Assembly (NCBI GenBank): GCA_002731275.1
Contig: PCBK01000068.1
Span: 1 to 36,515, forward strand
Direction: 5' to 3'
Origin: Deltaproteobacteria bacterium
GTDB taxonomy: Bacteria > Myxococcota_C > UBA6777
DNA: 36,515 nt
Positions 17,642-27,215 of the stretch are shown here, piece after piece. Within the stretch, counting starts at the first letter, position 1, and each line of letters starts with the position of its first letter. Below the pieces are notes generated by a model. It did not search any database. It was not told the origin of the DNA and was given only the letters and a program-made list of their open reading frames with translations. Both the position numbers and the translations under genes were made by a program.

Positions 17642-17847
17642 CACAACTCATCCTCTCTGCTATTCAAGTAGGTGCTCAAAATGCAGAGCACGGATGTTCT
17701 GGTTCATCCTCCAACCACTTCCACAGCTCCTGATCCATCAACTGTGTCGACCTCACCTCACATAACGAACGCAGCAAACTCTGTTTGATGGTTCTATCAT
17801 GTCTTTCTCATCCGAGTATGCGTTTTCGCTGTCCTTGCTGGCTTGCT

Positions 17848-19155
17848 TTAAATCGTCGCAGGGAAGCCATCGATGTGTTTCTGTCTCTTCCAAAACAGAT
17901 CAAAGGGTCTCGGCAGCCAAAGCTCTCGTGGCGTCGTCTCCACGAGTGGGAACCAATCCAACAACAATTGGCGATGTTGTTCCCAGGCATCGTACGACCC
18001 CTCCGGAACCAACACATCCCCCGCCGGTCGACACAAAGCCTGAAGCGCCTCGCGCTCCTTTTGATACATCCTCTTGTGAATGATGTAATTCTCTAACACC
18101 AGTCGATGCATCCGCTCATGCCGCCAAAATAGAGAGTCCGCGTCATATCGTTCTCCAGGCACAGGCCCCGCCGCAAACACACCCTCTTCAAAAGGAATCG
18201 GCTTAAACACACTCAAACAAGGCGAAGACGTCCCCGTCGCCCACACAGCAGGTGCTTCTTCCGTTGAGAGACGGCAAATCATCGACGCATTGGTCTGGCC
18301 TTTTTGACGCGTTGGCCACCAGGAAGCGTGTGCACATGGCATCTCCACACTCCAACCGTCAGCAGGCGAAAATCCACCATGTTCTGTCAACGCAGCCACA
18401 CAAACATCCCAATCTGGACGCCCACGATAATCCTTCAAACGAAACGTCGTACAAGACCGACGAATCTGTCCGCCAGTCAGTGACGCAGCCATCGGAGCAG
18501 AAAAAGACTTCGAAAAGTCTAACCGCTCAGCGCTACTGCTCCAACCTCGTTGGCAGGCGTCAATGTGCGCCCCCTCAGAAAGAAAGTCGTAGTCGTCGTG
18601 GATTGTCATCATATTCGAGAATGACAAAGACGTCCTGAGTCTCTTGGCCGCCCAATGTTCTCCAGCCGTGTCGAGGATATAGGCCTCATGTTTGTCGACC
18701 ACAAGGAACGCATTGTACAATGTATACATCTTCGGATGGACAAAGCATTCGCTCTTCTGTCCGCACTCTGTGAGCAGACGAATCAGGTGTTCAAGCGCTT
18801 CCTTCGCGCTCGCTCCACGCTCCAACGCGAGCCGCACGAGATCTTCGCCACGTAAACCGTCCTCTTGGGCAGGCATCCTCGTCAAAACAGTCTCACGAGA
18901 GATCATCACACCGTGCTCATTGCATCCCATATCTCCGCCCCACTGCCCTACAATACGGGACAACAAGAGGCGATGTGTACGTGCAACTTGTGGAACCTGT
19001 ACACCACTGAGTTCAAAGACCTCCTCAGCGTCGTGCTCAGCGGCAGCCAACCACTCCATCCATTGAGGCTCGCCTGGTGTGCGTGTGCAGTTTTTCCCAA
19101 ACCAGATCGCGCCGTCCATCGTGTCTTTGGGCAAGACAACAAAAGAATCTCCCAT
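17848..19155 (-). CDS. Secernin-family (peptidase C69-like) protein lacking an N-terminal Cys
   Basis: 435 residues, close to the usual secernin length. AGGAG 7 bases upstream fixes the ATG at 19155. Family signatures are FVVLP at 5-9, FGKN at 19-22, QWGGDMGCNEHGV at 71-83, LRGEDLVRLALERG at 101-114, LDTAGEHWAAKR near 160, and SSPCLSVFKP in the C-terminal half. Secernins are N-terminal-nucleophile relatives of C69 dipeptidases and carry a catalytic cysteine just before the FVA(L/F)P motif. Here the protein begins MGDSFVV, with no Cys, so Ser4 would be the only candidate nucleophile, or the protein is inactive. It lies 60 bases downstream of thrB on the same strand and could be co-transcribed with it. 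Confidence 0.88.
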   Translation of the reverse strand: MGDSFVVLPKDTMDGAIWFGKNCTRTPGEPQWMEWLAAAEHDAEEVFELSGVQVPQVARTHRLLLSRIVGQWGGDMGCNEHGVMISRETVLTRMPAQEDGLRGEDLVRLALERGASAKEALEHLIRLLTECGQKSECFVHPKMYTLYNAFLVVDKHEAYILDTAGEHWAAKRLRTSLSFSNMMTIHDDYDFLSEGAHIDACQRGWSSSAERLDFSKSFSAPMAASLTGGQIRRSCTTFRLKDYRGRPDWDVCVAALTEHGGFSPADGWSVEMPCAHASWWPTRQKGQTNASMICRLSTEEAPAVWATGTSSPCLSVFKPIPFEEGVFAAGPVPGERYDADSLFWRHERMHRLVLENYIIHKRMYQKEREALQALCRPAGDVLVPEGSYDAWEQHRQLLLDWFPLVETTPRELWLPRPFDLFWKRQKHIDGFPATI

Positions 19156-19215
19156 CTCCTCACTCCTGGATGTATGTGTTGGTATATATGTCTACTGTAT
19201 AATACGAAAGAAGGA

Positions 19216-20166
19216 CTAAGTCACAGGGAGGTCGATCTGTCGCGCCCCGTCAAGATCGACGTGACCAATCGTCACAAAGCTGTCAAGTTGCGCGTCCTGC
19301 ATGAACGCATCCTGCATGACCTTCGCGACACGCTGTGCCAGCTCATCACTGTCGACAATCGCGAAGATAGTCGGTCCTGCGCCGCTGATGGAACAACCAT
19401 AAGCGCCTGCCTCTAACGCAGCACGCTTCACAGCATGAAAACCTGGAATCAATGGAGCACGTGCAGGTTCAACGATCACATCTTGTATCGCGGCTCCAAA
19501 ACGCTTGATATCTTTCATCCCAAGCGCGCCGATCATCGCCGCGAGATTGCCACTGTTCGCGATGTGTTGTTTGATGGGGATCTCTGTGGGGACAGCTGCG
19601 CGGGCTTTCTTCGTCTCAAGTGCGGTGTCGGGCTTGACCAACACAAATCGCATCGCTTCGGGGACATCAAATCGCATCCAGTCGAGTGGCTCGTAGCTCC
19701 GAATCAAAATTAATCCACCAAACAAAGACGCCGCGACGTTATCTGCGTGCCAACCACTGACAGAAGCCTCCGCGACCATCGTCGCGTGCAGCATGTCTTT
19801 CTTCTCGAGAGGCTCGCCAAATAACACATTGATCGCCTGTACCGCCGCCGCCGCGCTCGCGCCACTTGACCCCAAACCACTCCCAAGCGGGAGCCCTTTC
19901 TTCAAGTGTAGTGCAATCCCCACGTCCTCTTTTCCAAGCAGCTTCAAGACCTCAAGCGCGGCAATCCCCGCAGTGTTCTCGTCTGCTTTAAGAGGAAGAC
20001 GCCCACCATCACCTTCAATCGACTCGATGAACAAACCATCCGCTTCAGGCGCAAGACGTACTTCAACCTCGTCTCCGACACCACCGATGGCCACGCCCAA
20101 AAGATCATACCCTGGCCCCAAATTCGCTGCTGAAGCTGGTGCAAATACTCGAACTCGTTTTTGCAT
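19216..20166 (-). CDS. thrB: Homoserine kinase
   Basis: 316 residues, a standard length. It phosphorylates L-homoserine with ATP to O-phosphohomoserine, the step before threonine synthase in threonine synthesis, in the cytoplasm. The three GHMP-kinase motifs are present in order: PASAANLGPGYDLLG near 10-24, the ATP-binding LPLGSGLGSSGASAAA at 92-107, and GCSISGAGPTIFAI in the C-terminal third. ATG 20166 has only a weak ribosome-binding site, but a good promoter lies 44 bases upstream (20210-20238). No other threonine-pathway gene is in the window; the downstream neighbour is a secernin-family gene. Confidence 0.95.
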   Translation of the reverse strand: MQKRVRVFAPASAANLGPGYDLLGVAIGGVGDEVEVRLAPEADGLFIESIEGDGGRLPLKADENTAGIAALEVLKLLGKEDVGIALHLKKGLPLGSGLGSSGASAAAAVQAINVLFGEPLEKKDMLHATMVAEASVSGWHADNVAASLFGGLILIRSYEPLDWMRFDVPEAMRFVLVKPDTALETKKARAAVPTEIPIKQHIANSGNLAAMIGALGMKDIKRFGAAIQDVIVEPARAPLIPGFHAVKRAALEAGAYGCSISGAGPTIFAIVDSDELAQRVAKVMQDAFMQDAQLDSFVTIGHVDLDGARQIDLPVT

Positions 20167-20209
20167 GCTCTATCCACCCATTCAAATTGAAGGTTCTCAA
20201 AAGAAGCTC

Positions 20210-20238
20210 GTTGTAACCAAAAAAAAGAAATGTGTCAA
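20210..20238 (-). promoter_or_regulatory. Candidate sigma70-type promoter of thrB
   Basis: Read on the minus strand: TTGACA (20238-20233), a 17-base spacer containing a T8 run, and TACAAC (20215-20210). The -35 is perfect and the -10 matches 4 of 6. The predicted leader is about 37 bases. Confidence 0.6.
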
Positions 20239-20400
20239 TCGTCTTCGCCATATCCCCCCGAGCTAGACGCTGCAACAGACAAAATCCATGCCCTCGATCA
20301 AACCCTCACCCAAGGCACTCCGTCTAGGAGATCATATCATCTTGTGTATATCATCTAGGCTGTCGGATAGAAAAAAGGTCTCGCGACAAAGGAGCCCCTC

Positions 20401-21432
20401 ATGGCGAAGAAAAAACCTTCGAAAAACCCAATCCCCCAAGAAGACATCCCACAACAACAACAAACACCCCTCGAACCAGACTTTCCCATCCAACAGATGG
20501 TCCAAAATGTCGACTTTCCCATCCAACAGATGAAAGGAGGTCCCTCCCAAATGGCTGGAGGCGTCAAAGGCTCCGAAAAAATGCGCAAGGCTTACCAAGC
20601 CGCCTCCAAACTCTCCAAAACCCTCCTCGAACAAGAAGCACCAGAAGACGCGAAATTCCTCTCAGAGTTATCAGAATCCGATGTCATCGTCCTTCGTGGC
20701 TGCTACGACTTTGGTGAGACGATCTTCGAGCTCGCTGAGATCCCCTACACACTCATCGACCCCGACACCATCCAAGATATCGAGCTTCGTGATGAACAGA
20801 TTATCTTCGTCAACTGTCCCGGCAGCGAAGTGACAGAACGTGGGATCGAACGCATCAAGAGTTTTGTCGAGCAAGGCGGCCTCCTCGTCACAACGGACTG
20901 GAGTCTCAAGCACGTCATCGAACGCGCCTTCCCCAAAACGATCAAATACAACGGCACAGCCACAGGTGATGATGTCGTACGTATCGTCTATGAACCGATC
21001 GATGATACCTTCCTCAAAGGGCTCCTCGATCCCAATGACGATCCACAGTGGTGGCTAGAAGGTAGCTCATATCCCATCGAAATACTCGATGAATCAGTTC
21101 GCGTCCTCGTCTCCTCCAAAGAGATGAAGGAGAAGTACGGTGAAGCTCCAATCGTCGTAGCCTTCGAGATCGGCAAAGGCAAAGTTTATCACATGACCTC
21201 CCATTTTTATCTTCAACGCTCTGAGACCCGAAACAAACGGCATATCCAAAAAGGTTCCGCATACGCCGCGCAAAAAGGACTCTCCATGAATGCATTCACG
21301 AGCGAAGAAGCTGAAGCTCTTGAAGAGACAGATGTCGCGTCCGTTGAAGCTGCCTACACTTCCGTTCGCTCCATGCAAAACATCATCATCGAACAAAAAA
21401 TGCGGGTGAGTGATCGCAATAAGAAAAAATAA
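20401..21432 (+). CDS. Uncharacterised cytoplasmic protein with class-I glutamine-amidotransferase/ThuA-like domain
   Basis: 343 residues; AAAGGAG 6 bases upstream supports ATG 20401. The first 65 residues are Pro/Gln-rich and disordered-looking, with a duplicated DFPIQQM. From about 85 to 275 an alternating beta/alpha pattern includes VIVLRGC, YTLIDPDTI, IIFVNCPGSE, IKSFVEQGGLLVTTDWSLKH and VVAFEIGKGKVYHMTSHFY. This order (a short Cys-containing strand, a widened G-G-L loop, a closing GKG.V strand) is typical of GATase1-like/ThuA-like folds, but no complete Cys-His-Glu triad is evident. The tail is charged and ends in KKK. No signal peptide. The neighbours (thrB divergent, a lipoprotein gene downstream) do not suggest a pathway. 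Confidence 0.75.
   Translation: MAKKKPSKNPIPQEDIPQQQQTPLEPDFPIQQMVQNVDFPIQQMKGGPSQMAGGVKGSEKMRKAYQAASKLSKTLLEQEAPEDAKFLSELSESDVIVLRGCYDFGETIFELAEIPYTLIDPDTIQDIELRDEQIIFVNCPGSEVTERGIERIKSFVEQGGLLVTTDWSLKHVIERAFPKTIKYNGTATGDDVVRIVYEPIDDTFLKGLLDPNDDPQWWLEGSSYPIEILDESVRVLVSSKEMKEKYGEAPIVVAFEIGKGKVYHMTSHFYLQRSETRNKRHIQKGSAYAAQKGLSMNAFTSEEAEALEETDVASVEAAYTSVRSMQNIIIEQKMRVSDRNKKK
20479..20532 (+). repeat. Duplicated 21-base unit encoding DFPIQQM
   Basis: An identical 21-base unit (GACTTTCCCATCCAACAGAT plus G) occurs at 20479-20499 and 20512-20532, a 33-base period. It is in frame and suggests a recent internal duplication in the disordered N-terminus. Confidence 0.85.
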
Positions 21433-21537
21433 GATTTTTTTGATCTTTTGGGGAACAGATCAACGCATCAATGACACCATCCTTTCTGACTCTGTGAAAA
21501 AAGCAAACATCACAAGCACACCTTGGAGAATCATTGC

Positions 21538-22767
21538 ATGTACCGCCCGAACCTTTTGCTCATTGTCGTCTTTCTCAGTCTCCCATTGTTCCACTGTACT
21601 GGCCCCATCAGCGAACCAGCGTCCGAAATAGCATCTGAATCATCCACAAATGATGGAGGGAACACAGACCTCTCCAGCGAAAAAGATACAGTAAAAGAGA
21701 GCACCGCTCCTGATGCCTCCATGACTGACACAGAACCCATCCAAGAAGCACAACCAACTGAAGCGCCAAAAGAAACACAACCAGAAGAGACAAAAGAAGT
21801 TGAGCTAGGACCCATCACCAAAATCATCGCGACCAATGTCGACGCTGCAGAGGTTCTCTACGCCCACAAACAATACCTATACTGGTTTGAACGTTTTGGG
21901 TTCTCAAGCTTGACGCGGATTTTTCGCATTCCCCTCAGCGGTGGCGCAAAGCAAAAAATCGCAGAGATCAAAACAGGCCATCTCCTCACAGCATTCGACT
22001 TCTCCGATACAACCCTCTACTATGTCGAATCAAAACAACAAGATCCCAAACAAGAGAAACGATACAAAAACACTGTGTACGCGATCGAGCTGAGTACACT
22101 CTCGAGCAAAACCGTCGCGACCTACGAAAACGGAAGACAGATTGGAAGTGGGTTCCTTGTACACAACGACGCTATCTACTGGTCCAACCATTTTCCACGC
22201 GTCGCCCCAACATTTAAGCGAACAAGTGAGATATGGCGCACAGATCTTAAAGATGGAACTTCCAAGAAGCTCGCATCCACTGAAGGATGGGCCCAAGACT
22301 TCGTCATCCATGGAACTTATCTGTACTGGTTGGGTGCGGGTCTTCGAAGGATGCCACTCGTAGGTGGCACCGTGGAGAGCACAGAGTGGAGCGGTGGACA
22401 TAGAGTGTGGTTGCGTACAGATGGATTTTGGGGCGTCGTTACATCAGGAGAATTAGGCGACGTGCTGGCATACAACATGAAGTCTTTCGGCGAAAAACCG
22501 ACAACCATCTACTACGGAAAAGGCCACCCGCTCCCCAAATCAGAAGTCAGAGACCAACAGGGGATGTACTACATCGACTCATTCACATATGATTGCCGCG
22601 TCTGCTACATCCCCTTCGCAGGGCCACACAAACCCTCCTCTCCAAAAAATATCCCCTTCAATGGCAAAGAAGAGACCTCAGATTTCAACAAAATCACGGC
22701 CATCACACTCACACAACACTACATTTACTGGTACAGCAACCATCAAATTGGCAGAACTCAAAAATGA
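21538..22767 (+). CDS. Putative lipoprotein with beta-propeller (DUF5050-like)
   Basis: 409 residues from ATG 21538. I prefer it to TTG 21523 because the signal peptide begins here and GGAG lies 9 bases upstream. Residues 1-19 are hydrophobic; Cys20 (LFHC) is a candidate but non-canonical lipidation site. Residues 20-95 are a Glu/Thr/Pro/Ser-rich linker. From about 100 the protein has repeated blades such as LYWFERFGFSSLTRIFRIPLSGG, IYWSNHFPRV and LYWLGAGLRRMPLVGG, the Y-W...I.R.pl.GG pattern of LDL-receptor-YWTD/DUF5050-like propellers. It is probably an envelope protein binding an unknown partner. Confidence 0.8.
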   Translation: MYRPNLLLIVVFLSLPLFHCTGPISEPASEIASESSTNDGGNTDLSSEKDTVKESTAPDASMTDTEPIQEAQPTEAPKETQPEETKEVELGPITKIIATNVDAAEVLYAHKQYLYWFERFGFSSLTRIFRIPLSGGAKQKIAEIKTGHLLTAFDFSDTTLYYVESKQQDPKQEKRYKNTVYAIELSTLSSKTVATYENGRQIGSGFLVHNDAIYWSNHFPRVAPTFKRTSEIWRTDLKDGTSKKLASTEGWAQDFVIHGTYLYWLGAGLRRMPLVGGTVESTEWSGGHRVWLRTDGFWGVVTSGELGDVLAYNMKSFGEKPTTIYYGKGHPLPKSEVRDQQGMYYIDSFTYDCRVCYIPFAGPHKPSSPKNIPFNGKEETSDFNKITAITLTQHYIYWYSNHQIGRTQK

Positions 22768-22856
22768 CCCTCAAGTAGCGTTCACCTTTTCAACTCATCT
22801 TTCCTCGTGTACATTGGACACCTGAATCTCTGCACAGTTGAAGAGGAGCACGCGTC

Positions 22857-23975
22857 ATGAAGATATCCGCCAGAAAAGTCCGTTATTTTCGACAAGCCCG
22901 AGCGGGGTTGGTCGAGCCCTTTGAGACCCAAGAAGAAGCCGCCCGACAGCTCGCCGGAATCCAGGCTCAGATTCTCCCAGCCGCCGCCATATCTCTGTAC
23001 AATCGGACACAAGGACTGACCTACGAAGCGTTCCTCGATCAGCTCCACAAAGAACGCAGCCTGATCAAGATGTGGGGACAACGAGGGACATTGCATCTCT
23101 ACCCTTCGAGTGATTGGCCGATCGTTCATAGCGCGCTGTCAGGACGTAAGACATGGTGGGAGCGAAAGATCATCCAAAAAGGTGGGGATCTCAAGGCATT
23201 TCATCGCGCAATTGACGACATTGAGAGCTACCTCCGCACACACAAAACCATCACCCGCAGTGAGCTACGAGACTCCGAGATTGAGCTGGAAGATTTTTTG
23301 ATGTCGTCGTGGGGTGGGATCTTTCATGAACTCACTCGTAGGGGGATCACCTGTCACGCAGGCACAGAAGGCAACGAAGCGCGCTTCGCTCACAGAGAAC
23401 ACTGGCTCCCCCATCTCGAATGGGCTCCCCCTGCCAAGAAAGACGCCAACATAGACATCGCCAAACGGTACTTTCGCAACTATGGACCTTCTACGATCCG
23501 CGACCTTGCGTACTGGCGCGGTGCGACGCTCAAAGACACAAAGATCTGGGTCGAAGCCTTTAAAGACGATCTCGTCGAGGTCGAGGTCGACGGAGAGACA
23601 CTCTTACTGTTCGAAGACGATCTCGATGAACTTCGTGCACGCCCTCCCGAGAAAGAATCCTGGCCCACACACATGCTGTACCGTTTTGACCCCCATCTCC
23701 TCGCACATAAAGACAAGACGTGGTTAGTTCCCCAAAAACACTACAACCAGGTGTGGCGACCCGCTGGACATATCGAAGGCTGCGTCCTTGAACATGGACG
23801 TCTCTGTGGGACGTGGCGGTACGACCGAACGAAAAATGGCTTGCTCGTCACTGCCTATCCATTCACCCGTTTCTCCAAAGAGACCAAAGAACGCCTTGAA
23901 GAGCTCGCGCCACGATTTGCGACCTTCTTTGGCGTGCCCTTCGACGATCTGCTCATCAAACGATACGAAGGCTAA
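22857..23975 (+). CDS. Winged-helix DNA-binding domain protein (HTH_42/DUF1006 family)
   Basis: 372 residues; GAGGAG lies about 8 bases before ATG 22857. Signatures of the family (PF06224; the AlkX/YcaQ-like group) are present: an N-terminal helical block with AARQLAGIQAQ, then MWGQRGTLHLYPSSDWPI near 73-90, TRSELRDSEIE in the middle, and a C-terminal LVPQKHYNQVWRPAGHIEGCVLEHGRLCGTW block. Some members act in DNA interstrand-crosslink repair or binding, others are uncharacterised, so the exact role here is open. Cytoplasmic. Convergent with miaA, 13 bases apart. Confidence 0.82.
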   Translation: MKISARKVRYFRQARAGLVEPFETQEEAARQLAGIQAQILPAAAISLYNRTQGLTYEAFLDQLHKERSLIKMWGQRGTLHLYPSSDWPIVHSALSGRKTWWERKIIQKGGDLKAFHRAIDDIESYLRTHKTITRSELRDSEIELEDFLMSSWGGIFHELTRRGITCHAGTEGNEARFAHREHWLPHLEWAPPAKKDANIDIAKRYFRNYGPSTIRDLAYWRGATLKDTKIWVEAFKDDLVEVEVDGETLLLFEDDLDELRARPPEKESWPTHMLYRFDPHLLAHKDKTWLVPQKHYNQVWRPAGHIEGCVLEHGRLCGTWRYDRTKNGLLVTAYPFTRFSKETKERLEELAPRFATFFGVPFDDLLIKRYEG

Positions 23976-23988
23976 TTCCAACAATCAT

Positions 23989-24972
23989 CTATTCTTTTTT
24001 AGGTTGCAGGAGGGGTTCTGGTGGTGTGTACGTTTCAGGTGCAGCGAGAAAAGACTCGATCTCTCGTGGAAGGACCGCATCTTCAAGTAATGCTTGGGGA
24101 GAGGGAAACCACGAGACGGCTTCCTTGCGAAACCACGTCAATTGCCTCTTGGCGTAGGCTTTGGTTTGCTTACAAACACGTTGGTAGAGGATATCAGCGT
24201 CCAATTCACCGGCGAGGACAGCGTTGATCTCACGGTAGCCGATACACTGCATAGGCTTGAGCTCCGGGCCATAACCCATCCCACGTAACATCTCGACTTC
24301 GGTGCTCCAGCCTTCCTGAAACATCATCTCGACACGTCGAACGATCCGCTCATAGAGGACAGGACGGGGCCACATCAGACCGAGGGTAAGCACAGGATAA
24401 CGACGTTCACCATGCCGATGTTGGGCAGCGAGCGAGGAGAATGGGGAGCCTGTCAGTTGAAAGACTTCCAGCGCACGGATAATCCGAACGGCGTCACGGC
24501 TAGAGATCTTTTCGGCCGCTTTTGGATCGACGTCTTGGAGTTCTCTGTACAGCGTCAGTAGCCCCTCAGCTTCAGCACGTGCCCGCAAACTTTCGCGTAG
24601 AGTCTGGTCGGATGGTGTGTCGAAGAGTCCATGCAGGAGGGCTTTCAGGTAGAGACCTGTCCCACCTGCGAGGATGGGGACGTGGCCGCGAGCATGAATC
24701 TCGGCGATCACCCTGTCTGCATCGGCCTGAAAATCGGCGGCGTTGTACTCTTTGTCAGGTGCAACGATGTCGATCAGGTGGTGAGGTGCGAGTGATTGCT
24801 CTTCGAGGGTGACCTTCCCCGTACCAATGTCAAAGTGACGGTAGACTTGCAGTGAATCGACGCTGACGATCTCACCATTGAGGCGCTTGGCGATCTCGAT
24901 GGCGACACCACTTTTGCCGCTTGCGGTGGGACCGACGATGGAGATGACAGGTGTTTGAAAAAGGTAGGACAT
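23989..24972 (-). CDS. miaA: tRNA dimethylallyltransferase
   Basis: 327 residues, usual length. It transfers a dimethylallyl group from DMAPP to N6 of A37 in tRNAs reading UNN codons, the first step to ms2i6A. Family signatures in order: P-loop GPTASGKS at 14-21, DSLQVYRHFDIGTGK, HHLIDIVAPDKEYNAADF, AGGTGLYLKALLHG, RDAVRIIRALEV, and GYREI and RQLTWFR near the C-terminus. It starts 8 bases after the stop codon of the TerB/J-domain gene, so the two probably share a transcript driven from the promoter at 27236-27264. Confidence 0.96.
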   Translation of the reverse strand: MSYLFQTPVISIVGPTASGKSGVAIEIAKRLNGEIVSVDSLQVYRHFDIGTGKVTLEEQSLAPHHLIDIVAPDKEYNAADFQADADRVIAEIHARGHVPILAGGTGLYLKALLHGLFDTPSDQTLRESLRARAEAEGLLTLYRELQDVDPKAAEKISSRDAVRIIRALEVFQLTGSPFSSLAAQHRHGERRYPVLTLGLMWPRPVLYERIVRRVEMMFQEGWSTEVEMLRGMGYGPELKPMQCIGYREINAVLAGELDADILYQRVCKQTKAYAKRQLTWFRKEAVSWFPSPQALLEDAVLPREIESFLAAPETYTPPEPLLQPKKE

Positions 24973-24980
24973 GAATATCT

Positions 24981-27176
24981 TTAGAGCTTTTTGCGGTGTA
25001 GGAGGATCTCAAGGGACATATTGACCTCCTTCATCTTGCGCTCTGCGAGGCGGACAAATTCGGGGCCTTTGGAGTGGAATTGATCCGGGTGGTATGTCCG
25101 CGCGGCCTTGCGGTGCGCTTTCCGGATCTCCGTCTCAGTCGCGCCCTCTTCGACGTCGAGGGTTTGCAGACAGCTCTTGTAATCGAGCTCGATCTCTTCG
25201 GGACCAATGCCAAACATCGTGAACAAATTGACGTCCGCAGGATCGATGCGCAACTCGACGCTGAGGTCTGTAAGAAAGTCTCTGTATCGTTCGAGATTTT
25301 GGAGCTTTGTACACCCAATGAGGAAGATCACATCCTGCAACAATGTGCTGCGTGAAGAGTACGGTAAAATCGGCACGAGCTCCGTAATCTTATCGAGCTT
25401 GGGCGGGACAAGGGGGACGTCTTGGGCTTGCAGTTTCTTGAGTTGGTTACGCACCCGTTTAAGCTGGATGGGGACACACTCAAGGACTTTTTGGAAGAAG
25501 ATCCGGACAGTACGAATCTGTGGTCGTCCATAAGCCCCTCCAAGCAAAGACGCCCTGTAAAGCAGCTCTGTCAGCGTATCGACGTATGCAGGTGTGAGTA
25601 AGGCCGCGACGCTTGTCGCGCCTTCAAGAGGTCCACTCTTTCCTTTGGGAGGTGTTGGTGGAGCTTTACGGGGAGGTGGTTGTTTCGGTGGCGGCTTTGC
25701 ACCAGATGGAGCGCGTGGGGGCGGTGGCTCTGACTTTACATTGCTTTGGGGTGGAGGCGTCGGCTTGACTTCTTTTGGAGGTGGCGGAACCGTCGCTTTG
25801 AGCGTGGAAAGTGGGACAGCGTCCATCTCTCGACTGAGGGCTTCATCGCTCTCATCAAGCTCGACAATCTCAGTCAGCTCTTCGACCTCATCAAGTTCTT
25901 CATCATCTTCAACGATTTCGGAGAGTTCCTCGATGAATTCACCTGACTCTTCGATATCTTTGATCTCATCGGAGGTATGATCCTCAATCACCAGATCTTG
26001 CAGCTCAGCGACGGAGATCCGTTGTGTGCGAAAAGCCGCGTCTTCGTCTTGGACGGGCGTTTGTGTGACAGGAGGCTTGGTTGGTGTGCTTGTTCCGTTG
26101 GTCGCTTGGGCCGACTTCTTTCGTTTCTCTTCAGCGTCTGCTTCGAGGATATAGTTTTCGAGGTCAAAGGCGCTGATCTCGATGGTCCGCATGGGACTCG
26201 ATGCGCTCTGGTCCTGAAGTCCGATAGACGCTTTGGGAGATGGCGTCTCTGCTGTTTGGGAGCCTGACTCTTCGACAGGCACAGCCTCTATGGAATCTTG
26301 CTGTATGACATTTGTGACGACACGTGGGATTTCGGAGGCTGTAGAGGTCGTTGAAGAGACATCTGGAACAGTGACCTCATCGCTGACATCATGCTCACCG
26401 GTAAAGTAAGCGGCGTCCTCTTGTGGGATCTCCACCTCGATCAAGATGTCATCTTCGACGGGGGGCTCGTTTGTGACCAAAACATCTTCGACAATACCGA
26501 GGTCCGGAAACTTCATTTCATCGTTGACGAGGGTTGTGTGCAGATCACCTGCGGCAGGAGTGGGTGCGACAGAGATGTCAGAGAAAGCACTCTTTCCGCC
26601 GATAATGGTTGTGTCATTGGCATCGGGGAGATCTGTTGCGCTCGCATTGGAGGCGACTTCTTCCCACGTCGTTTGGGGTTCGTCCTGCGACCACTCACCT
26701 GGCTCGGGGCTTGCATGTTGTCCAGTTTGACGTGTCGGATCTTGGGCTTCGAGGGCCTCAACATCGTCAATGGAGATGCGTTTGCGGAAGAAGTGGAACC
26801 ACAAGTAGAACTTGCGCGCGTCCTCTTTGAGGAAGTACTGCGAAGCGCTGAGTCGCTCGACGAGCTGTTCGTGACTTTCGGGGATCAGATCATCATCGAG
26901 ATAGATCGAAAAAAGCGCAAAGAGCAGGTCATCAGGCAGAGCATCAACCATCTCGGACTTTAGGACCGGGACGGTGTAAAAATCGTAATGCTCAAAGAAC
27001 TCCTGACAATACAAGACATCCTGTTGAGACATCGCCCGGCTCAGGATATCGATCATATGATCCTTTGAATCGGTTCGGTGGATCTCTTCAGGAGATTGTG
27101 ATTCGAGCAGGAGAAACTGGTAGACCGAATACAATTCATCACGGGAAAGTTGTTCGAGGATTTTAGCCGACTCCAT
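24981..27176 (-). CDS. TerB-like/J-domain protein with long acidic and Pro-rich linker
   Basis: 731 residues. Residues 1-145 are helical and unrecognised. Residues 150-400 look disordered and carry two related short segments, RTIEISAFDLENYILEAD (330-347) and RTQRISVAELQDLVIEDH (383-400). Residues 404-450 are extremely acidic, and 460-515 are Pro/Lys-rich. About 530-655 is an all-helical TerB/DjlA-like domain. Residues 665-731 are a J domain with HPD at 696-698, the motif that stimulates DnaK ATPase. The TerB plus C-terminal J order is that of DjlA-type co-chaperones, but without an N-terminal membrane anchor. ATG 27176 has a weak ribosome-binding site. It is directly upstream of miaA. Confidence 0.85.
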   Translation of the reverse strand: MESAKILEQLSRDELYSVYQFLLLESQSPEEIHRTDSKDHMIDILSRAMSQQDVLYCQEFFEHYDFYTVPVLKSEMVDALPDDLLFALFSIYLDDDLIPESHEQLVERLSASQYFLKEDARKFYLWFHFFRKRISIDDVEALEAQDPTRQTGQHASPEPGEWSQDEPQTTWEEVASNASATDLPDANDTTIIGGKSAFSDISVAPTPAAGDLHTTLVNDEMKFPDLGIVEDVLVTNEPPVEDDILIEVEIPQEDAAYFTGEHDVSDEVTVPDVSSTTSTASEIPRVVTNVIQQDSIEAVPVEESGSQTAETPSPKASIGLQDQSASSPMRTIEISAFDLENYILEADAEEKRKKSAQATNGTSTPTKPPVTQTPVQDEDAAFRTQRISVAELQDLVIEDHTSDEIKDIEESGEFIEELSEIVEDDEELDEVEELTEIVELDESDEALSREMDAVPLSTLKATVPPPPKEVKPTPPPQSNVKSEPPPPRAPSGAKPPPKQPPPRKAPPTPPKGKSGPLEGATSVAALLTPAYVDTLTELLYRASLLGGAYGRPQIRTVRIFFQKVLECVPIQLKRVRNQLKKLQAQDVPLVPPKLDKITELVPILPYSSRSTLLQDVIFLIGCTKLQNLERYRDFLTDLSVELRIDPADVNLFTMFGIGPEEIELDYKSCLQTLDVEEGATETEIRKAHRKAARTYHPDQFHSKGPEFVRLAERKMKEVNMSLEILLHRKKL

Positions 27177-27215
27177 TCGCGTCTCGTCTCATCTGTGTTG
27201 GGATGATATCAATTC

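Noticed and set aside
20334-20355. Two copies of ATATCATC as a regulatory repeat before the ThuA-like gene
   Set aside because: Only 8 bases, two copies, AT-rich; chance is a sufficient explanation.
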